Source: Rouxiella badensis (lineage in GTDB: Bacteria > Pseudomonadota > Gammaproteobacteria > Enterobacterales > Enterobacteriaceae). From it: a stretch of DNA of 64,000 nt. Shown piece by piece: positions 44,976-59,492 of the stretch. The stretch covers positions 57,326 to 121,325 of the forward strand of contig NZ_MRWE01000014.1 in the NCBI RefSeq assembly GCF_002093665.1, read 5' to 3'. The first letter of the stretch is position 1. Every line of letters starts with the position of its first letter. The notes beneath the pieces were generated by a model. That model had not been told where the DNA came from. It ran no database searches and saw only the letters and a list, made by a program, of their open reading frames with translations. A program made the translations under genes and the position numbers.

Positions 44976-46568
44976 GTGGATATCAGCATTATTTACGCGG
45001 TAGGCGCGGCCTTGGTCGGCCTTTTGCTGGGCTGGTTGATTGCCAGTTTACGTCAGCAGCAGCGGCAGGCCGACAGCGAGACGCGCTACAGATTGCTGCA
45101 ACAGTCACAGACGCAGCTGGCCAGCGAGAAAGATGCCCTGCAGCGTGAAATTGCGCTGGCAAAACAGCAGCAGCGCGAAGGCGAGATAGAACTGCGCAAG
45201 CTTTACAGTGCGCAGGCCGCCAGCAGCGAAAAACTTCAGCTTCTGACGCATTGGCAAAGTGAATGCGAACAGCTTAATCAAGAACTGCGGGCTCAGCGTG
45301 AAATAAACAGCGCACAGGAAGCCGAGCTGCGGGAAGTCTCGACCCGGCTCGACGAAACCCGCATGGCGGCCGAAGAGAAACAAAGGCTGCTGATCAACAG
45401 TGAGCAGCGTCTTAATAGCCAGTTTGAAAACCTCGCCAACCGCATCTTCGAGCAGACCGGACGCCGTGCCGACGAGCAGAATAAGCAGAGCCTGGACAAA
45501 CTGCTGTTGCCGCTGCGCGAACAGCTCGACGGATTTCGTCGTCAGGTGCAGGACAGCTTTGGGCAGGAGGCGCGGGAGCGTCACACGCTAACCCATGAAA
45601 TTCGCAGCCTGCAACAGCTCAACGCCCAGATGGCGCGTGAGGCATTGAACCTCACTAAAGCGTTGAAGGGCGACAACAAAACGCAGGGCAACTGGGGTGA
45701 AGTTGTGCTGAGTCGCGTGCTCGAGGCTTCGGGGCTGCGCGAAGGCTATGAATACCAAACGCAGGTCAGCGTGCAGACTGAAAATAACAACAGAATGCAG
45801 CCCGACGTGGTGGTGCGCCTGCCGCAGAGTAAAGACGTGGTCATTGATGCCAAGATGTCGCTGGTGGCCTACGAACGCTATTTCAACGGCGACGACGACG
45901 CCGAACGTGAATCCGCGCTGGGCGAGCATATTGCTTCGATCCGCGGCCACATTCGTATGTTAGGCCGCAAAGACTATCAGCAGTTGCCGGGCCTGCGTAG
46001 CCTCGATTATGTGCTGATGTTTATTCCCGTCGAACCGGCCTTTTTGGTGGCTATCGACCGCGAGCCGGAACTGATCGGTGAAGCACTGAATCACAATATC
46101 ATGCTGGTCAGCCCGACGACCCTGCTGGTGGCGCTGCGAACCATCAGCAATCTTTGGCGCTACGAGCATCAGAGCCAGAACGCCAAGCGCATTGCCGACC
46201 GCGCCGCACGCCTCTACGACAAGCTGCGTCTTTTCGTTGACGACATGCAGTCGATGGGGCAAAGCCTCGATAAGGCGCAGACAAGTTATCGTCTCGCAAT
46301 GAACAAACTTTCCCAAGGCCGTGGTAATCTTATCGGCCAGGTTGAGGGCTTCAGGGCCTTAGGTGTCGAAGTTAAACGGCCTATCAGTCCCTCGCTTGCC
46401 GAGCAGGCCAGCGCGGAAGACGACCCGCAATATCAGGCCTCTCTGGAAGAACTGGACGACGCGCGTGATGGTGAAGACAATTCGCCTCTTTCGACCGAAA
46501 CCGCACCGCCGGATGACGATGCGCATCGGCCGCTCGACGCGATGGCCGCGTCCTCAAAACATTTTTGA
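44976..46568 (+). CDS. rmuC: DNA recombination protein RmuC
   Basis: A 530-residue protein of the RmuC family; loss in E. coli raises inversion between short inverted repeats, and the domain is related to restriction-endonuclease folds. An N-terminal membrane anchor (about residues 5-24) is followed by a long coiled coil (about 30-210) rich in Gln, Glu and Arg, then the RmuC domain with GNWGEVVLSRVLEASGL and VIDAKMSLVAYERY. It ends in an acidic, Pro-rich tail. GTG at 44976 follows GAGGAA. It is longer than E. coli RmuC by about 55 residues, mostly in the tail. Confidence 0.94.
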   Translation: MDISIIYAVGAALVGLLLGWLIASLRQQQRQADSETRYRLLQQSQTQLASEKDALQREIALAKQQQREGEIELRKLYSAQAASSEKLQLLTHWQSECEQLNQELRAQREINSAQEAELREVSTRLDETRMAAEEKQRLLINSEQRLNSQFENLANRIFEQTGRRADEQNKQSLDKLLLPLREQLDGFRRQVQDSFGQEARERHTLTHEIRSLQQLNAQMAREALNLTKALKGDNKTQGNWGEVVLSRVLEASGLREGYEYQTQVSVQTENNNRMQPDVVVRLPQSKDVVIDAKMSLVAYERYFNGDDDAERESALGEHIASIRGHIRMLGRKDYQQLPGLRSLDYVLMFIPVEPAFLVAIDREPELIGEALNHNIMLVSPTTLLVALRTISNLWRYEHQSQNAKRIADRAARLYDKLRLFVDDMQSMGQSLDKAQTSYRLAMNKLSQGRGNLIGQVEGFRALGVEVKRPISPSLAEQASAEDDPQYQASLEELDDARDGEDNSPLSTETAPPDDDAHRPLDAMAASSKHF

Positions 46569-46705
46569 TTTGTTTTGCTCATAGAGTGAACAATAATTCC
46601 GTGCCTTGAACACCGCGTGCGGCGCTAAACGCATCGGTGATGGGGCTTTCCCCGGGGTTCTGATACACTTTCCCCAGGCGATATACTGAATAAGCAGGCA
46701 GAAAC

Positions 46706-47479
46706 ATGGAAAAGCAGACGCAGGAAAATGTAGATTCTCCAGAAACTACACACTTTGGATTTCGTACCGTAGCCAAAAACAACAAAGCAGAGATGGTCGC
46801 TGAAGTCTTTCACTCTGTGGCCGCGAAATATGACCTGATGAATGACCTGATGTCATTCGGTATTCATCGTATCTGGAAGCGTTATGCTATCGACTGTAGC
46901 GGTGTGCGTCGCGGCCAGCGCGTTTTGGACCTGGCGGGCGGCACCGGTGACCTGACGGCCAAATTCTCCCGTCTGGTTGGCGAGCAGGGCGAAGTCGTGC
47001 TGGCAGACATCAACGATTCCATGCTGAAAATGGGCCGCGAGAAGCTGCGCAATAACGGCATCGTGGGCAACGTCAGCTACGTTCAGGCAAACGCTGAAGC
47101 GCTGCCTTTCCCAGACAATTACTTCGACTGCATTACCATCTCCTTTGGCCTGCGTAACGTGACCGAAAAAGAGAAAGCGCTGCGCTCGATGTTCCGCGTG
47201 CTGAAGCCGGGCGGTCGTTTGCTGGTGCTGGAATTCTCCAAGCCTCTTCTTGCTCCACTGAGCAAGGCTTATGACACCTATTCATTCCACATTTTGCCAA
47301 GAATCGGCGAGCTGGTTGCGCAAGACGCAGAGAGCTATCGCTACCTGGCAGAATCTATCCGTATGCATCCGGATCAGGAAACCCTCAAAGACATGATGTC
47401 TGACGCGGGCTTTGAGAACGTGACTTATAACAACCTTACCGGCGGCATCGTTGCGCTGCACCGAGGTTTCAAGTTCTGA
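46706..47479 (+). CDS. ubiE: Ubiquinone/menaquinone C-methyltransferase UbiE
   Basis: A 257-residue SAM-dependent methyltransferase that acts in both ubiquinone and menaquinone synthesis. SAM motif I is [16 protein letters not shown] (about residues 73-88); the family motifs [21 protein letters not shown] and [11 protein letters not shown] are complete. The first gene of ubiE-ubiJ-ubiB, with ubiJ starting 1 nt after its stop. The 137-bp gap to rmuC contains a GGGG-CTTT-CCCC hairpin and no clear terminator. Confidence 0.97.
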   Translation: MEKQTQENVDSPETTHFGFRTVAKNNKAEMVAEVFHSVAAKYDLMNDLMSFGIHRIWKRYAIDCSGVRRGQRVLDLAGGTGDLTAKFSRLVGEQGEVVLADINDSMLKMGREKLRNNGIVGNVSYVQANAEALPFPDNYFDCITISFGLRNVTEKEKALRSMFRVLKPGGRLLVLEFSKPLLAPLSKAYDTYSFHILPRIGELVAQDAESYRYLAESIRMHPDQETLKDMMSDAGFENVTYNNLTGGIVALHRGFKF

Positions 47480-47480
47480 T

Positions 47481-48101
47481 ATGGAAATGCCGATGTTGTT
47501 GACTCCGTTATTAACTGCTGCCATCGAGACCGCCCTTAATCAATTGTTGTTTAAGGATCGCAGTATGAAGGCCGCGAGGCTTCGTCTGGCTGGCAAGGTC
47601 TTACGTATCGAACTGCAGGAACTGAGTTCACCGCTGACGCTAATCTTCAGTGAGCAAAAAATTGACGTGGTAGGCCAATGGGATGGTGAGGCAGACTGTA
47701 CCGTCATCTCACGCCTGTCCGTGCTGCGTAAATTGCGTGACCGGCAGCAGCTGGCTCCTCTGATTCGCAGCGGCGACTTAAACGTCGAAGGCGACATTCA
47801 GGTGGTGCAGCAATTCTCGGCTCTGATGGACATGTCCGAGTGGGAACCCGCTGAATTGCTGGCACCTTACATCGGCGACATCGCCGCGCAGGGCATTAGC
47901 CAGGCGATAGCGGGAGGCTTCCGCTTTCTGACGTCTGGCGTTAAAAAGCATCAGGGACAGATAGCTCAGGCACTCACTGAAGAGTGGAAGCTTGCGCCGG
48001 GCGCACTAGAAGCTGCCTGGTTTAACGATGAAGTTTCTGCCGTTGAACGTCAGGCCCTTGCGCTGGAAGCCCGCATTAACAAACTACTGGGAGGGAATTG
48101 A
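47481..48101 (+). CDS. ubiJ: Ubiquinone biosynthesis accessory factor UbiJ
   Basis: A 206-residue SCP2-domain protein that, with UbiK, organises the aerobic hydroxylation steps of ubiquinone synthesis and binds lipids. The SCP2 part has [36 protein letters not shown], and the central [19 protein letters not shown] matches E. coli. Three in-frame ATGs (47481, 47487, 47493) follow the ubiE stop; 47481 is used, 47493 aligns best with the E. coli start. In E. coli the 3' part of this locus also yields the sRNA EsrE; that was not assessed here. Overlaps ubiB by 4 nt. Confidence 0.92.
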   Translation: MEMPMLLTPLLTAAIETALNQLLFKDRSMKAARLRLAGKVLRIELQELSSPLTLIFSEQKIDVVGQWDGEADCTVISRLSVLRKLRDRQQLAPLIRSGDLNVEGDIQVVQQFSALMDMSEWEPAELLAPYIGDIAAQGISQAIAGGFRFLTSGVKKHQGQIAQALTEEWKLAPGALEAAWFNDEVSAVERQALALEARINKLLGGN

Positions 48102-49741
48102 TGACTCCAGGTGAAATGCGTCGCCTGTATCTGATTATTCGGGTATTTCTCACTTATGGCCTCGATGAACTGATCCCCAAGATTAAACTGACACTGCCCC
48201 TGAGACTGGGGCGTTATCTGTTCTTCTGGATCCCTTTTCGTCACAAAGATAAACAGCTTGGTTCGCGTCTGCGTCTGGCTCTCGAAGAACTTGGCCCGGT
48301 CTGGATCAAATTCGGCCAAATGCTCTCGACGCGCCGCGATCTTTTCCCGCCTGACGTAGCCGATCAGCTTGCTCTGCTGCAGGACCACGTCGCTCCGTTC
48401 GACGGCGCACTGGCTCGTAAACATATTGAGCTGGCGCTGGGTGGGCCTATCGAAACCTGGTTTGACGATTTTGACCAGAATGCGCTGGCCTCGGCCTCTA
48501 TTGCGCAGGTTCATACGGCAGTTCTCAAAGAGAACGGCAAAAAAGTGGTCCTCAAGGTTATCCGCCCTGACATCATGCCGATTATCAAGGCCGATACGCG
48601 TCTGATGTCGCGTCTTGCAGGCTGGGTATCGAAGCTGTTGCCAGACGGTCGTCGTCTGCGACCGCGTGAAGTGGTTAGAGAGTACGAAAAGACGCTGCTG
48701 GATGAGCTGAACCTGCTGCGAGAAGCAGCTAACTCTATTCAACTACGTCGCAACTTTGAAAACAGCCCAATTCTGTATGTTCCTGAAGTGTACTCGGATT
48801 ACTGCCGTGAACGGCTGCTGGTAATGGAACGCATCTACGGTATCCCGATTTCCGACGTGGCTGCGTTGGAAAAGCAGGGCACCAACATGAAAGTGTTGGC
48901 CGAACGCGGCGTTCAGGTATTTTTCACCCAGGTATTTCGTGACAGCTTCTTTCACGCCGACATGCATCCGGGTAACATTTTTGTTAGCTATGAAACGCCT
49001 GAAGATCCTTGCTACATAGCTATAGATTGCGGCATAGTTGGATCGCTTAACAAAGACGATAAGCGTTATCTGGCCGAGAACTTTATTGCATTCTTCAACC
49101 GTGACTACCGTAAGGTTGCCGAGCTGCATGTCGATTCTGGCTGGGTACCTCGTGACACAAACGTTGAAGAGTTTGAGTTTGCTATTCGTACCGTATGTGA
49201 ACCCATTTTCGAAAAGCCGCTAGCAGAAATTTCTTTCGGTAACGTATTGTTAAACCTGTTTAATACCGCCAGACGCTTCAACATGCAGGTGCAGCCGCAG
49301 CTGGTCTTGCTGCAAAAAACTCTGCTTTACGTTGAAGGCCTTGGAAGACAACTCTATCCACAGCTCGATCTCTGGACCACGGCAAAACCTTTCCTGGAAA
49401 GCTGGATCCGCGATCAGGTTGGCCTGCCGGCAATGGTTCGTGCGTTTAAAGAACGTGCTCCATTCTGGATTGAGAAGCTTCCCGAGCTTCCCGAGCTGGT
49501 ATATGACAGCCTTAAACAGCATCAACTTATGCAGCACAATATTGAAAAACTGACTAATCAGTTACAAACGCAGAATGAACGTCAGGGCCAATCGCGCTAT
49601 CTTTTCGGCGTTGGAGCAACGTTGCTCATCAGCGGTACGGTATTAATGCTGGGCAAGGTTGAGATTTACCCTGTATGGCTGATTGCTGCGGGGCTGGTCT
49701 CATGGATTATCGGATGGAGACGAACCGGACAGACCGAGTAG
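48098..49741 (+). CDS. ubiB: Ubiquinone biosynthesis regulatory kinase-like protein UbiB
   Basis: A 547-residue ABC1/ADCK/COQ8 atypical kinase-like ATPase needed for ubiquinone synthesis. The family N-terminal motif KxGQ appears as [16 protein letters not shown] (about residue 70). [13 protein letters not shown] replaces the usual Gly-rich loop; [12 protein letters not shown] and [10 protein letters not shown] form the catalytic and metal loops. Two C-terminal membrane segments (about 500-540) anchor it. Its start overlaps ubiJ (ATGA). Confidence 0.97.
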   Translation: MMTPGEMRRLYLIIRVFLTYGLDELIPKIKLTLPLRLGRYLFFWIPFRHKDKQLGSRLRLALEELGPVWIKFGQMLSTRRDLFPPDVADQLALLQDHVAPFDGALARKHIELALGGPIETWFDDFDQNALASASIAQVHTAVLKENGKKVVLKVIRPDIMPIIKADTRLMSRLAGWVSKLLPDGRRLRPREVVREYEKTLLDELNLLREAANSIQLRRNFENSPILYVPEVYSDYCRERLLVMERIYGIPISDVAALEKQGTNMKVLAERGVQVFFTQVFRDSFFHADMHPGNIFVSYETPEDPCYIAIDCGIVGSLNKDDKRYLAENFIAFFNRDYRKVAELHVDSGWVPRDTNVEEFEFAIRTVCEPIFEKPLAEISFGNVLLNLFNTARRFNMQVQPQLVLLQKTLLYVEGLGRQLYPQLDLWTTAKPFLESWIRDQVGLPAMVRAFKERAPFWIEKLPELPELVYDSLKQHQLMQHNIEKLTNQLQTQNERQGQSRYLFGVGATLLISGTVLMLGKVEIYPVWLIAAGLVSWIIGWRRTGQTE

Positions 49742-49859
49742 CCGATAAAACAAAAATGAAGTTATGCGTCGCCTCTGCGGCAGTCATTAATTCCAGCACT
49801 CAACGACCGGGAGCCAAAGGCTCAGGTACGGCGAGTGCTTAAAAATTGAGGTAAATACC

Positions 49860-50129
49860 ATGGGTGCATTTAGCCTAACGCACTGGCTGGTCATCGCGGT
49901 CATCGTGGTGCTGCTGTTCGGTACCAAGAAATTGCGTGGCCTCGGTAGCGACCTTGGCGCATCGATCAAGGGCTTCAAGAAAGCCATGAACGACGAAGAT
50001 ACGACCAAGACGCACAAAGACACTGAAATAAACGGGTCTGATGCAGATTTTTCGGCCAAGTCTATCAATAGCAGCAAGCCGGAAACGAAAGCAGAAGAAA
50101 CTAAGAGTCAAAACAAAGAGCAGGTATAA
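49860..50129 (+). CDS. tatA: Twin-arginine translocase subunit TatA
   Basis: An 89-residue pore-forming subunit of the Tat system for folded proteins. One N-terminal membrane helix (about residues 6-20) ends at the hinge [14 protein letters not shown], followed by an amphipathic helix and a charged, disordered tail. First gene of tatABCD, 3 nt before tatB. The 118-bp gap to ubiB contains a small GAGCC/GGCTC hairpin. Confidence 0.97.
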   Translation: MGAFSLTHWLVIAVIVVLLFGTKKLRGLGSDLGASIKGFKKAMNDEDTTKTHKDTEINGSDADFSAKSINSSKPETKAEETKSQNKEQV

Positions 50130-50132
50130 GCC

Positions 50133-50609
50133 GTGTTCGACATTGGGTTTAGTGAACTGCTGTTGGTATTCGTTATTGGTCTGGTCGTGCTTGGGCCGGA
50201 GCGTTTACCTGTAGCGGTAAGAACTGTTGCGGGCTGGATCCGTACACTACGATCGATGGCAGCATCGGTGCAAAATGAACTGAATCAGGAGCTGAAACTG
50301 CAGGAACTGCAGGACAGCCTGAAGAAGGCAGAAGAGGCCGGATTAAAGAATTTGTCGCCTGAAATCAAATCGTCTATCGATGATTTGAAAGAGGCGGCTT
50401 CTTCGATGAAGCGTTCAATTCATGAGAACCTCAGCCCGGCTGACCAGGCAATTGCCGACGCGAAAGACGGAAACACGATTCATAACCCCGTGCTCAAAGA
50501 TGCCGAGGCGCACTTCGATGAAGGCGTCTCTCCTGCATCGGCGGCACACGTTGCTGAATCTCCTGCGGCGAAACCTGCTCCTTCTTCACAACCAACGGGT
50601 GAACGCTAA
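50133..50609 (+). CDS. tatB: Twin-arginine translocase subunit TatB
   Basis: A 158-residue subunit that forms the twin-arginine signal receptor with TatC. It starts at GTG ([26 protein letters not shown]) with one membrane helix, the Gly-Pro hinge, an amphipathic helix, and an Ala/Pro/Ser-rich tail that is somewhat shorter than in E. coli. It lies 2 nt before tatC. Confidence 0.96.
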   Translation: MFDIGFSELLLVFVIGLVVLGPERLPVAVRTVAGWIRTLRSMAASVQNELNQELKLQELQDSLKKAEEAGLKNLSPEIKSSIDDLKEAASSMKRSIHENLSPADQAIADAKDGNTIHNPVLKDAEAHFDEGVSPASAAHVAESPAAKPAPSSQPTGER

Positions 50610-50611
50610 AC

Positions 50612-51382
50612 ATGGCTGTTGATGATACACAACCGCTTATCAGCCATCTGATAGAACTGCGTAAGCGTCTGCTGAATTCTATTATTTGCGTGATTGTGGT
50701 GTTTTTGGCGCTGGTTTACTTCGCCAATGATATTTACGACCTGGTTTCTGCTCCATTGATCAAAGTGATGCCATCAGGCGCCAGTATGATTGCGACGGAC
50801 GTGGCATCGCCATTCTTTACGCCTATCAAGCTGACTATGATTGTTTCGGTGTTTGTCTCGGCTCCCTTCATCCTTTATCAGGTGTGGGGTTTCGTGGCAC
50901 CGGCGCTTTATAAGCACGAACGCCGTTTGATGATGCCACTGCTTATCTCAAGCTCCTTCCTGTTTTATCTCGGCATGGCGTTTGCCTACTTCCTGGTGTT
51001 TCCGCTGGCTTTCGCATTCTTTGCGAAAACCGCACCGGCTGGAGTAGAGATTGCGACGGACATTAATAAGTATCTCGACTTCGTGATGACCATTTTTATG
51101 GCCTTCGGCGTGTCTTTCGAGGTGCCTATCGCTATCATCTTGCTGTGCTGGACCGGCGTAACCAATCCTCAGGATTTACGCAAAAAACGTCCTTATGTGC
51201 TGGTTGGTGCCTTCGTGGTCGCTATGCTGCTGACGCCACCAGACGTCTTCTCGCAAACTCTGCTGGCGATACCGATGTATTGCCTGTTTGAGATTGGCGT
51301 GTTCTTTGCCCGCTACTATGTGGGGAAAGGTCGTCGTGATAATCAGGACGAAGACGTGGACAGCGAATCTGATGCGTCCTAA
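50612..51382 (+). CDS. tatC: Twin-arginine translocase subunit TatC
   Basis: A 256-residue six-helix membrane protein that recognises twin-arginine signal peptides. The N-terminal [14 protein letters not shown], the first periplasmic loop ending in [25 protein letters not shown], and [13 protein letters not shown] are the family's conserved parts. The acidic C-terminus ([13 protein letters not shown]) is variable. A terminator follows directly. Confidence 0.97.
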   Translation: MAVDDTQPLISHLIELRKRLLNSIICVIVVFLALVYFANDIYDLVSAPLIKVMPSGASMIATDVASPFFTPIKLTMIVSVFVSAPFILYQVWGFVAPALYKHERRLMMPLLISSSFLFYLGMAFAYFLVFPLAFAFFAKTAPAGVEIATDINKYLDFVMTIFMAFGVSFEVPIAIILLCWTGVTNPQDLRKKRPYVLVGAFVVAMLLTPPDVFSQTLLAIPMYCLFEIGVFFARYYVGKGRRDNQDEDVDSESDAS

Positions 51383-51401
51383 GCGATAAAACAAGATTAA
51401 C

Positions 51402-51430
51402 AAACCGCCCCGATGGGCGGTTTCTTTTTT
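51402..51430 (+). terminator. Intrinsic terminator between tatC and tatD
   Basis: AAACCGCCC-CGAT-GGGCGGTTT (51402-51423) is followed by C and six Ts. It ends only 10 nt before the tatD start, so tatD translation from read-through mRNA may be affected by its fold. Confidence 0.88.
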
Positions 51431-51440
51431 GAGAGACAGT

Positions 51441-52226
51441 ATGTTTGAAATTGGCCTGAATTTAACCAGTAATCAATTTGATAAAGACCGTGCAGAGGTT
51501 GTGGCGCGCGCCAAAGAGGCGGGGCTGAGCGGCATGCTGATTACCGGCACCTCGCTCGAAGAAAGCCAGCAGGCACAGACGTTGGCGGCGCAATACCCCG
51601 ATTATTGCTGGTCAACGGCGGGCGTGCATCCTCATCAGGCGAGTCAGTGGGACAGCCGCGTTGAGCAGGCAATCCGCGCTTTAGCCGCCGAAGCCAACGT
51701 GGTCGCCATTGGCGAATGCGGTTTAGACTTTAACCGCAACTTCTCAACGCCTGCCGATCAGGAACGCGCCTTTACGGCACAGCTTGCCTTGGCCGCCGAG
51801 CTGTCGCTGCCGGTGTTCCTCCACTGCCGTGATGCACATCCGCGTTTTGCCGAGCTGCTCACGCCCTGGCTGCCAAAGTTACCGGGTGCCGTAGTGCACT
51901 GTTTTACCGGCAGCCAGCAAGAGCTTGAACACTATTTATCGTTGGGCTTGTCGATCGGTATAACCGGTTGGGTATGTGACGAGAGACGCGGGCTGGAGCT
52001 ACGCGAGATGCTACCGCTGATCCCAGTCGATCGCCTGCTTCTGGAGACAGATGCGCCGTACTTATTGCCGCGTGATTTGGAAAACAAGCCGAAGAATCGC
52101 CGTAATGAACCCTGCTTCCTGCCGCACATTGTCAGGCAGGTGGCGCTGTGGCGCGCTAAAGATGAGGACCCGGTATGGCTTGCGCAAATAACCGACGACA
52201 ACGCGCGTCGGCTATTTAAAATTTAA
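51441..52226 (+). CDS. tatD: TatD metal-dependent 3'-5' DNase
   Basis: A 261-residue TIM-barrel metallohydrolase; E. coli TatD is a 3'-5' exonuclease involved in DNA repair after peroxide stress and is not needed for Tat export. Metal ligands are in [21 protein letters not shown] and [10 protein letters not shown]. The usual first metal motif HCH is replaced by IGLNLTS at the start, as in E. coli TatD (IGVNLTS). ATG at 51441 follows GAGAG; a TTG four codons upstream is rejected. Confidence 0.95.
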   Translation: MFEIGLNLTSNQFDKDRAEVVARAKEAGLSGMLITGTSLEESQQAQTLAAQYPDYCWSTAGVHPHQASQWDSRVEQAIRALAAEANVVAIGECGLDFNRNFSTPADQERAFTAQLALAAELSLPVFLHCRDAHPRFAELLTPWLPKLPGAVVHCFTGSQQELEHYLSLGLSIGITGWVCDERRGLELREMLPLIPVDRLLLETDAPYLLPRDLENKPKNRRNEPCFLPHIVRQVALWRAKDEDPVWLAQITDDNARRLFKI

Positions 52227-52256
52227 GCCGTAGCTGAGGCAGAAGAGCGGGATGTG

Positions 52257-52745
52257 TCAGATTTTCTGAAATTCAGTATTGCTGATGCTTTGTCTCACCT
52301 GTTTATTTAGCAGGTTTAACAGCAGGTGAGAACGCCTTTCGCCATCAGGTTCGGTATAGATAGCCTGCAGGCCTTCGAATGCTCCGTCGATGATAAGAAC
52401 AGTATCGCCTTCGTGCGGCGTCTCGGGATCCCTAACGTCGGACGGAGGTTCATTGATCAGTTGTTCAATAACCTTAGGGTGGACCGTGGCAAGCTGATTT
52501 CCAAAACGGACAAAATGGCTAACACCGCGGGTCGCACTAATGGTCGTGGTATGGATTTTTTCAGGATCAAATGCGATAAACATATAATTCGGAAATAGAG
52601 GTTCATCCGCCATCGTTCGGCGACCGCGCACCATTTTTTCCAACTTGATCGTGGGAACCAGACATTGAACGTGTTGACGCTCAAGATGTTCCTGGGCACG
52701 AAGATGTTGACCTCGTTTGCAATACAGTAAGTACCAGCTTTCCAT
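52257..52745 (-). CDS. rfaH: Transcription/translation elongation factor RfaH
   Basis: A 162-residue NusG paralogue recruited at ops elements to prevent Rho and pause-dependent loss of long operons such as LPS core, O-antigen and capsule genes. It starts [21 protein letters not shown] (NGN domain), has [11 protein letters not shown], and a KOW domain with [17 protein letters not shown], the region that switches fold in E. coli RfaH. It is convergent with tatD (30-nt gap) and divergent from pepE. No ops element was seen in this window. Confidence 0.96.
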   Translation of the reverse strand: MESWYLLYCKRGQHLRAQEHLERQHVQCLVPTIKLEKMVRGRRTMADEPLFPNYMFIAFDPEKIHTTTISATRGVSHFVRFGNQLATVHPKVIEQLINEPPSDVRDPETPHEGDTVLIIDGAFEGLQAIYTEPDGERRSHLLLNLLNKQVRQSISNTEFQKI

Positions 52746-52873
52746 TTTTCATTTTCCTCGTGACGAACACGTTGAGAATAACAAAAGCTTTAAGGGATAA
52801 ATAGCCGCGCGTGCGGCCCCCCATTGGTAGTAATGATAACATTCAACAAGATAACCATCTTCGGAGAAAAGTC

Positions 52874-53599
52874 ATGGAGTTGTTCCTACTCAGCAACGGC
52901 AAACTTTCGGGCGATAGCCAGCTTCTCGGCTATGCGCACCAGCAGATCAAGGCGATGTTTGAGGCTCGCAACATCACTTCTGCGGTGTTTATTCCTTACG
53001 CCATTATTCGCGGCGACTACGATGAACGTGCTCGCGACCTCGAGCAGTCGTTGGGCATCAAGGTAGAGAGCATCCATCATTCTGCCGTGCCGTCTGAGGC
53101 TATCGAACAGGCGCAGTGTATTCTGGTCAGTGGGGGCAATACCTGGTTTTTGAACCAGATGCTGCACGAGAAAGGTCTGATTGTGCCGATTCAGCGCGCG
53201 GTGCGTGAACGCGAAGTGCCTTATCTCGGTTGGAGCGCGGGCTGCAATGTCGCCACGCCAAGTATCCGTACCACCAACGACATGCCGGTACGTTCTTCCG
53301 TTGTCCTGCCTGCGTTGAGCCTGTTCCCGGTGCAGATCAATCCTCATTACATTGACGCTCACATCAGCGGTCACATGGGTGAAACGCGAGATGAGCGCCT
53401 CGCCGAGTTCTGTGCGGTGAACCCGACCGAGTCGGTTGTTGCCCTGCGCGAAGGCAGCATGCTGCATGTTTCAGGCAATGAGCTGAGCTATTACAGCGCT
53501 AAAGGCGAGGGCTTCAAGGTCTTCCGCCATGGACAGGAAACGCAGGAATATCGGGACACGCGAGCACTTTCTGGCCTTGTTCCCTTTACCTGTGTTTAA
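52874..53599 (+). CDS. pepE: Dipeptidase E (alpha-aspartyl dipeptidase) PepE
   Basis: A 241-residue serine peptidase of family S51 that hydrolyses dipeptides with N-terminal Asp. The nucleophile is Ser in YLGWSAGCNVA (about residue 122). IVPIQRAV, TPSIRTTNDMPV and INPHYIDA are the family's conserved strands. ATG at 52874 follows GGAG at 7 nt; the open frame upstream to 52811 overlaps the rfaH promoter region and is rejected. In E. coli pepE is at another locus. Confidence 0.9.
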   Translation: MELFLLSNGKLSGDSQLLGYAHQQIKAMFEARNITSAVFIPYAIIRGDYDERARDLEQSLGIKVESIHHSAVPSEAIEQAQCILVSGGNTWFLNQMLHEKGLIVPIQRAVREREVPYLGWSAGCNVATPSIRTTNDMPVRSSVVLPALSLFPVQINPHYIDAHISGHMGETRDERLAEFCAVNPTESVVALREGSMLHVSGNELSYYSAKGEGFKVFRHGQETQEYRDTRALSGLVPFTCV

Positions 53600-53744
53600 T
53601 AGATTAGTCAGCCTTACGGGCCTGAAATAATCCTGCTGGTCGTTCAGTTTTGGTCCATTAAAATTGAAAAAAGCAGCCACGGCGGCCGACAGGCTTTATA
53701 CTGCCCTCTAAATTTGGTGATAAAACATTAATGACGTGCCTCGT

Positions 53745-55232
53745 ATGAAATATCGTGACCTGCGTGACTTCCTGTCTTTGCTTGAAAAGAAGGGTGACCT
53801 CAAACGCATCAGCCAGCCCGTTGATACTTACCTCGAAATGACTGAAATCGCTGACCGTACGCTGCGTGCGGGCGGACCGGCGCTGCTTTTTGAGAATCCG
53901 AAAGGCTATAACATGCCGGTGCTGTGCAACCTGTTCGGGACTCCCGAGCGTGTTGCTATGGGCATGGGGCAGGACGACGTCAGCGCGCTGCGCGACGTGG
54001 GCGAGTTGCTGGCCTTCCTGAAAGAGCCTGAGCCACCGCGTGGGTTCCGTGATTTCTACGACAAGATGCCCAAGTTCAAGCAAGTGTTGAATATGCCCAC
54101 CAAATGCCTGAGCTCTGCGCCTTGTCAGGAGGAGGTCTGGGAAGGGGATGATGTTGACCTGGGGCGTATCCCCGTCATGCACTGCTGGCCTGAAGATGCC
54201 GCGCCGCTTATCACCTGGGGCCTGACGGTGACTCGTGGTCCGCACAAGCCCCGTCAGAATCTGGGCATTTATCGCCAGCAGGTTCTGGGCAAAAACAAAC
54301 TGATTATGCGTTGGCTGTCGCATCGCGGCGGCGCGCTGGACTTCCAGGAGTGGTGTCAGCAGAACCCGGGCAAGCGTTTCCCGGTTTCTGTTGCGCTTGG
54401 CGCTGACCCGGCGACCATCCTCGGTGCCGTGACGCCGGTTCCTGACACACTTTCTGAATACGCTTTCGCGGGCCTGCTGCGTGGCAACAAGACGGAAGTG
54501 GTCAAATGTATTTCTAACGACCTTGAAGTCCCTGCCAGCGCGGAAATCGTGCTCGAAGGTTACATTGAGCCGGGCGAAATGGCACCGGAAGGCCCTTACG
54601 GCGATCATACTGGCTACTATAATGAAGTAGATAGCTTCCCGGTGTTTACGGTCACGCACATTACTCAGCGCAAAGACCCCATCTATCATTCGACCTTTAC
54701 CGGTCGTCCACCGGATGAGCCTGCGGTATTGGGACTGGCGCTGAATGAGGTCTTCGTTCCAATCCTGAAGAAGCAGTTCCCGGAGATTGTCGATTTCTAT
54801 CTTCCGCCCGAAGGTTGCTCATACCGTCTGGCCGTTGTGACGATGAAGAAACAGTATGCCGGACACGCCAAGCGCGTCATGATGGGCGTCTGGTCCTTCT
54901 TGCGGCAGTTTATGTACACCAAGTTTGTTATTGTGTGTGACGACGACGTGAATGCGCGCGACTGGAAAGACGTTATCTGGGCCATTACTACTCGCATGGA
55001 TCCAGCGAGGGATACGGTTCTGGTTGAAAATACGCCTATCGACTATCTTGATTTTGCTTCCCCGGTTTCAGGGCTGGGTTCCAAAATGGGGATGGACGCC
55101 ACCAACAAGTGGCCGGGTGAGACACAGCGCGAATGGGGACGTCCGATTGTAATGGACCCTAAAGTGCGCGATCGCGTTGACGCTATCTGGGACGAGCTGG
55201 GCATTTTTGATAACGTCAAGCCGGGCAAATAA
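53745..55232 (+). CDS. ubiD: 3-Octaprenyl-4-hydroxybenzoate decarboxylase UbiD
   Basis: A 495-residue prenylated-FMN-dependent decarboxylase of ubiquinone synthesis. It needs the UbiX flavin prenyltransferase, which is not in this window. Conserved parts are [43 protein letters not shown] and the catalytic [20 protein letters not shown], which carries the Glu and metal ligands. ATG at 53745 matches MKYxDLRDFL of E. coli; a GTG three codons upstream is possible, and the ribosome-binding site is weak. A hairpin separates it from fre. Confidence 0.95.
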   Translation: MKYRDLRDFLSLLEKKGDLKRISQPVDTYLEMTEIADRTLRAGGPALLFENPKGYNMPVLCNLFGTPERVAMGMGQDDVSALRDVGELLAFLKEPEPPRGFRDFYDKMPKFKQVLNMPTKCLSSAPCQEEVWEGDDVDLGRIPVMHCWPEDAAPLITWGLTVTRGPHKPRQNLGIYRQQVLGKNKLIMRWLSHRGGALDFQEWCQQNPGKRFPVSVALGADPATILGAVTPVPDTLSEYAFAGLLRGNKTEVVKCISNDLEVPASAEIVLEGYIEPGEMAPEGPYGDHTGYYNEVDSFPVFTVTHITQRKDPIYHSTFTGRPPDEPAVLGLALNEVFVPILKKQFPEIVDFYLPPEGCSYRLAVVTMKKQYAGHAKRVMMGVWSFLRQFMYTKFVIVCDDDVNARDWKDVIWAITTRMDPARDTVLVENTPIDYLDFASPVSGLGSKMGMDATNKWPGETQREWGRPIVMDPKVRDRVDAIWDELGIFDNVKPGK

Positions 55233-55238
55233 ACTCTC

Positions 55239-55271
55239 GATGACAAACGGCGCTCGGCACTGTTTGTCATC
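55239..55271. promoter_or_regulatory. Perfect hairpin between ubiD and fre
   Basis: GATGACAAAC/GTTTGTCATC (55239-55248 with 55262-55271) with a 13-nt GC-rich loop lies 6 nt after the ubiD stop. No T-run follows, so it is more likely an mRNA 3'-end stabiliser or partial terminator than a full one. Confidence 0.55.
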
Positions 55272-55303
55272 ACTGATTCAATGATGACCCTCAGAGGGAA
55301 CGC

Positions 55304-56005
55304 ATGACAATAATGAGCTGTAAAGTGTCCTCAGTTGAGGCCATAACCGACACCGTATATCGGGTTCGCCTGCAACCTGAATCATCTTTTTCATTTCGTG
55401 CCGGTCAATATCTGATGGTCGTGATGGATGAGCGCGACAAGCGTCCGTTCTCAATCGCTTCGGTACCTGACGAAAAAAACTATCTCGAGCTACACATCGG
55501 GGCTTCCGAGATGAATCTGTATGCGATGGCAGTGATGGATCGCATTCTGAAAGAGCAGACGATTAACGTCGACCTGCCGCACGGCGATGCCTGGCTGCGT
55601 GAAGATGGCGATCGTCCGCTGGTGTTGATTGCCGGCGGTACCGGATTCTCCTACGTGCGTTCCATTTTGGTGACGGCGCTGAAGCAAAAGCCTGAGCGCG
55701 ATATTTCCATCTATTGGGGCGGTCGTGAGCTGAAGCACCTGTACGACTTGGGTGAGCTTGAAGCGTTGAGCGTGGTACACCCGAACCTGAAAGTGATCCC
55801 GGTTGTTGAGCAGACGGAAGAGGGCTGGCAGGGCCGGAACGGCAACGTACTGAGCGCGGTATTGCAAGACTTCGAATCGCTGAGCGAGCATGACATTTAC
55901 ATCGCCGGTCGTTTCGAGATGGCCAAAGTAGCCCGCGAACGTTTCTGTGCCGAGCGCGGTGCGCTTGAAGACCGCATGTTCGGCGATGCGTTTGCCTTTA
56001 TCTGA
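55304..56005 (+). CDS. fre: NAD(P)H-flavin reductase Fre
   Basis: A 233-residue ferredoxin-NADP reductase-fold enzyme that uses NAD(P)H to reduce free flavins, feeding ribonucleotide reductase activation and other reactions. RPFSIAS (flavin isoalloxazine binding; about residues 46-52) and the NAD-binding [14 protein letters not shown] (about 109-122) are complete, and [14 protein letters not shown] follows. Same order as E. coli (ubiD-fre). Confidence 0.96.
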   Translation: MTIMSCKVSSVEAITDTVYRVRLQPESSFSFRAGQYLMVVMDERDKRPFSIASVPDEKNYLELHIGASEMNLYAMAVMDRILKEQTINVDLPHGDAWLREDGDRPLVLIAGGTGFSYVRSILVTALKQKPERDISIYWGGRELKHLYDLGELEALSVVHPNLKVIPVVEQTEEGWQGRNGNVLSAVLQDFESLSEHDIYIAGRFEMAKVARERFCAERGALEDRMFGDAFAFI

Positions 56006-56022
56006 TTTGCCAAAAAATCGGT

Positions 56023-56051
56023 AAAAAAACCCGCCCCTTGATAAGGGCGGG
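56023..56051 (-). terminator. Intrinsic terminator of fadBA
   Basis: CCCGCCC/GGGCGGG (56030-56036 with 56045-56051), extended by TT/AA after a bulged C, is followed on the minus strand by seven Ts. It ends the convergent fadBA transcript; it also has an A-run on the other side and may act weakly on fre. Confidence 0.88.
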
Positions 56052-56102
56052 AAAAACATCAATTGCACACTTTCAACCTTGTCTTGCACTGAAACCTTTC
56101 TT

Positions 56103-59467
<3,365 letters not shown>

Positions 59468-59492
59468 GTCTCTCTCCTGAATCATCGGTGAT

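Noticed and set aside
53658..54689. Long open frame of 343 codons on the minus strand
   Set aside because: It is fully antisense to ubiD, has no ribosome-binding site and no recognisable domain; such frames are common opposite GC-biased codons.
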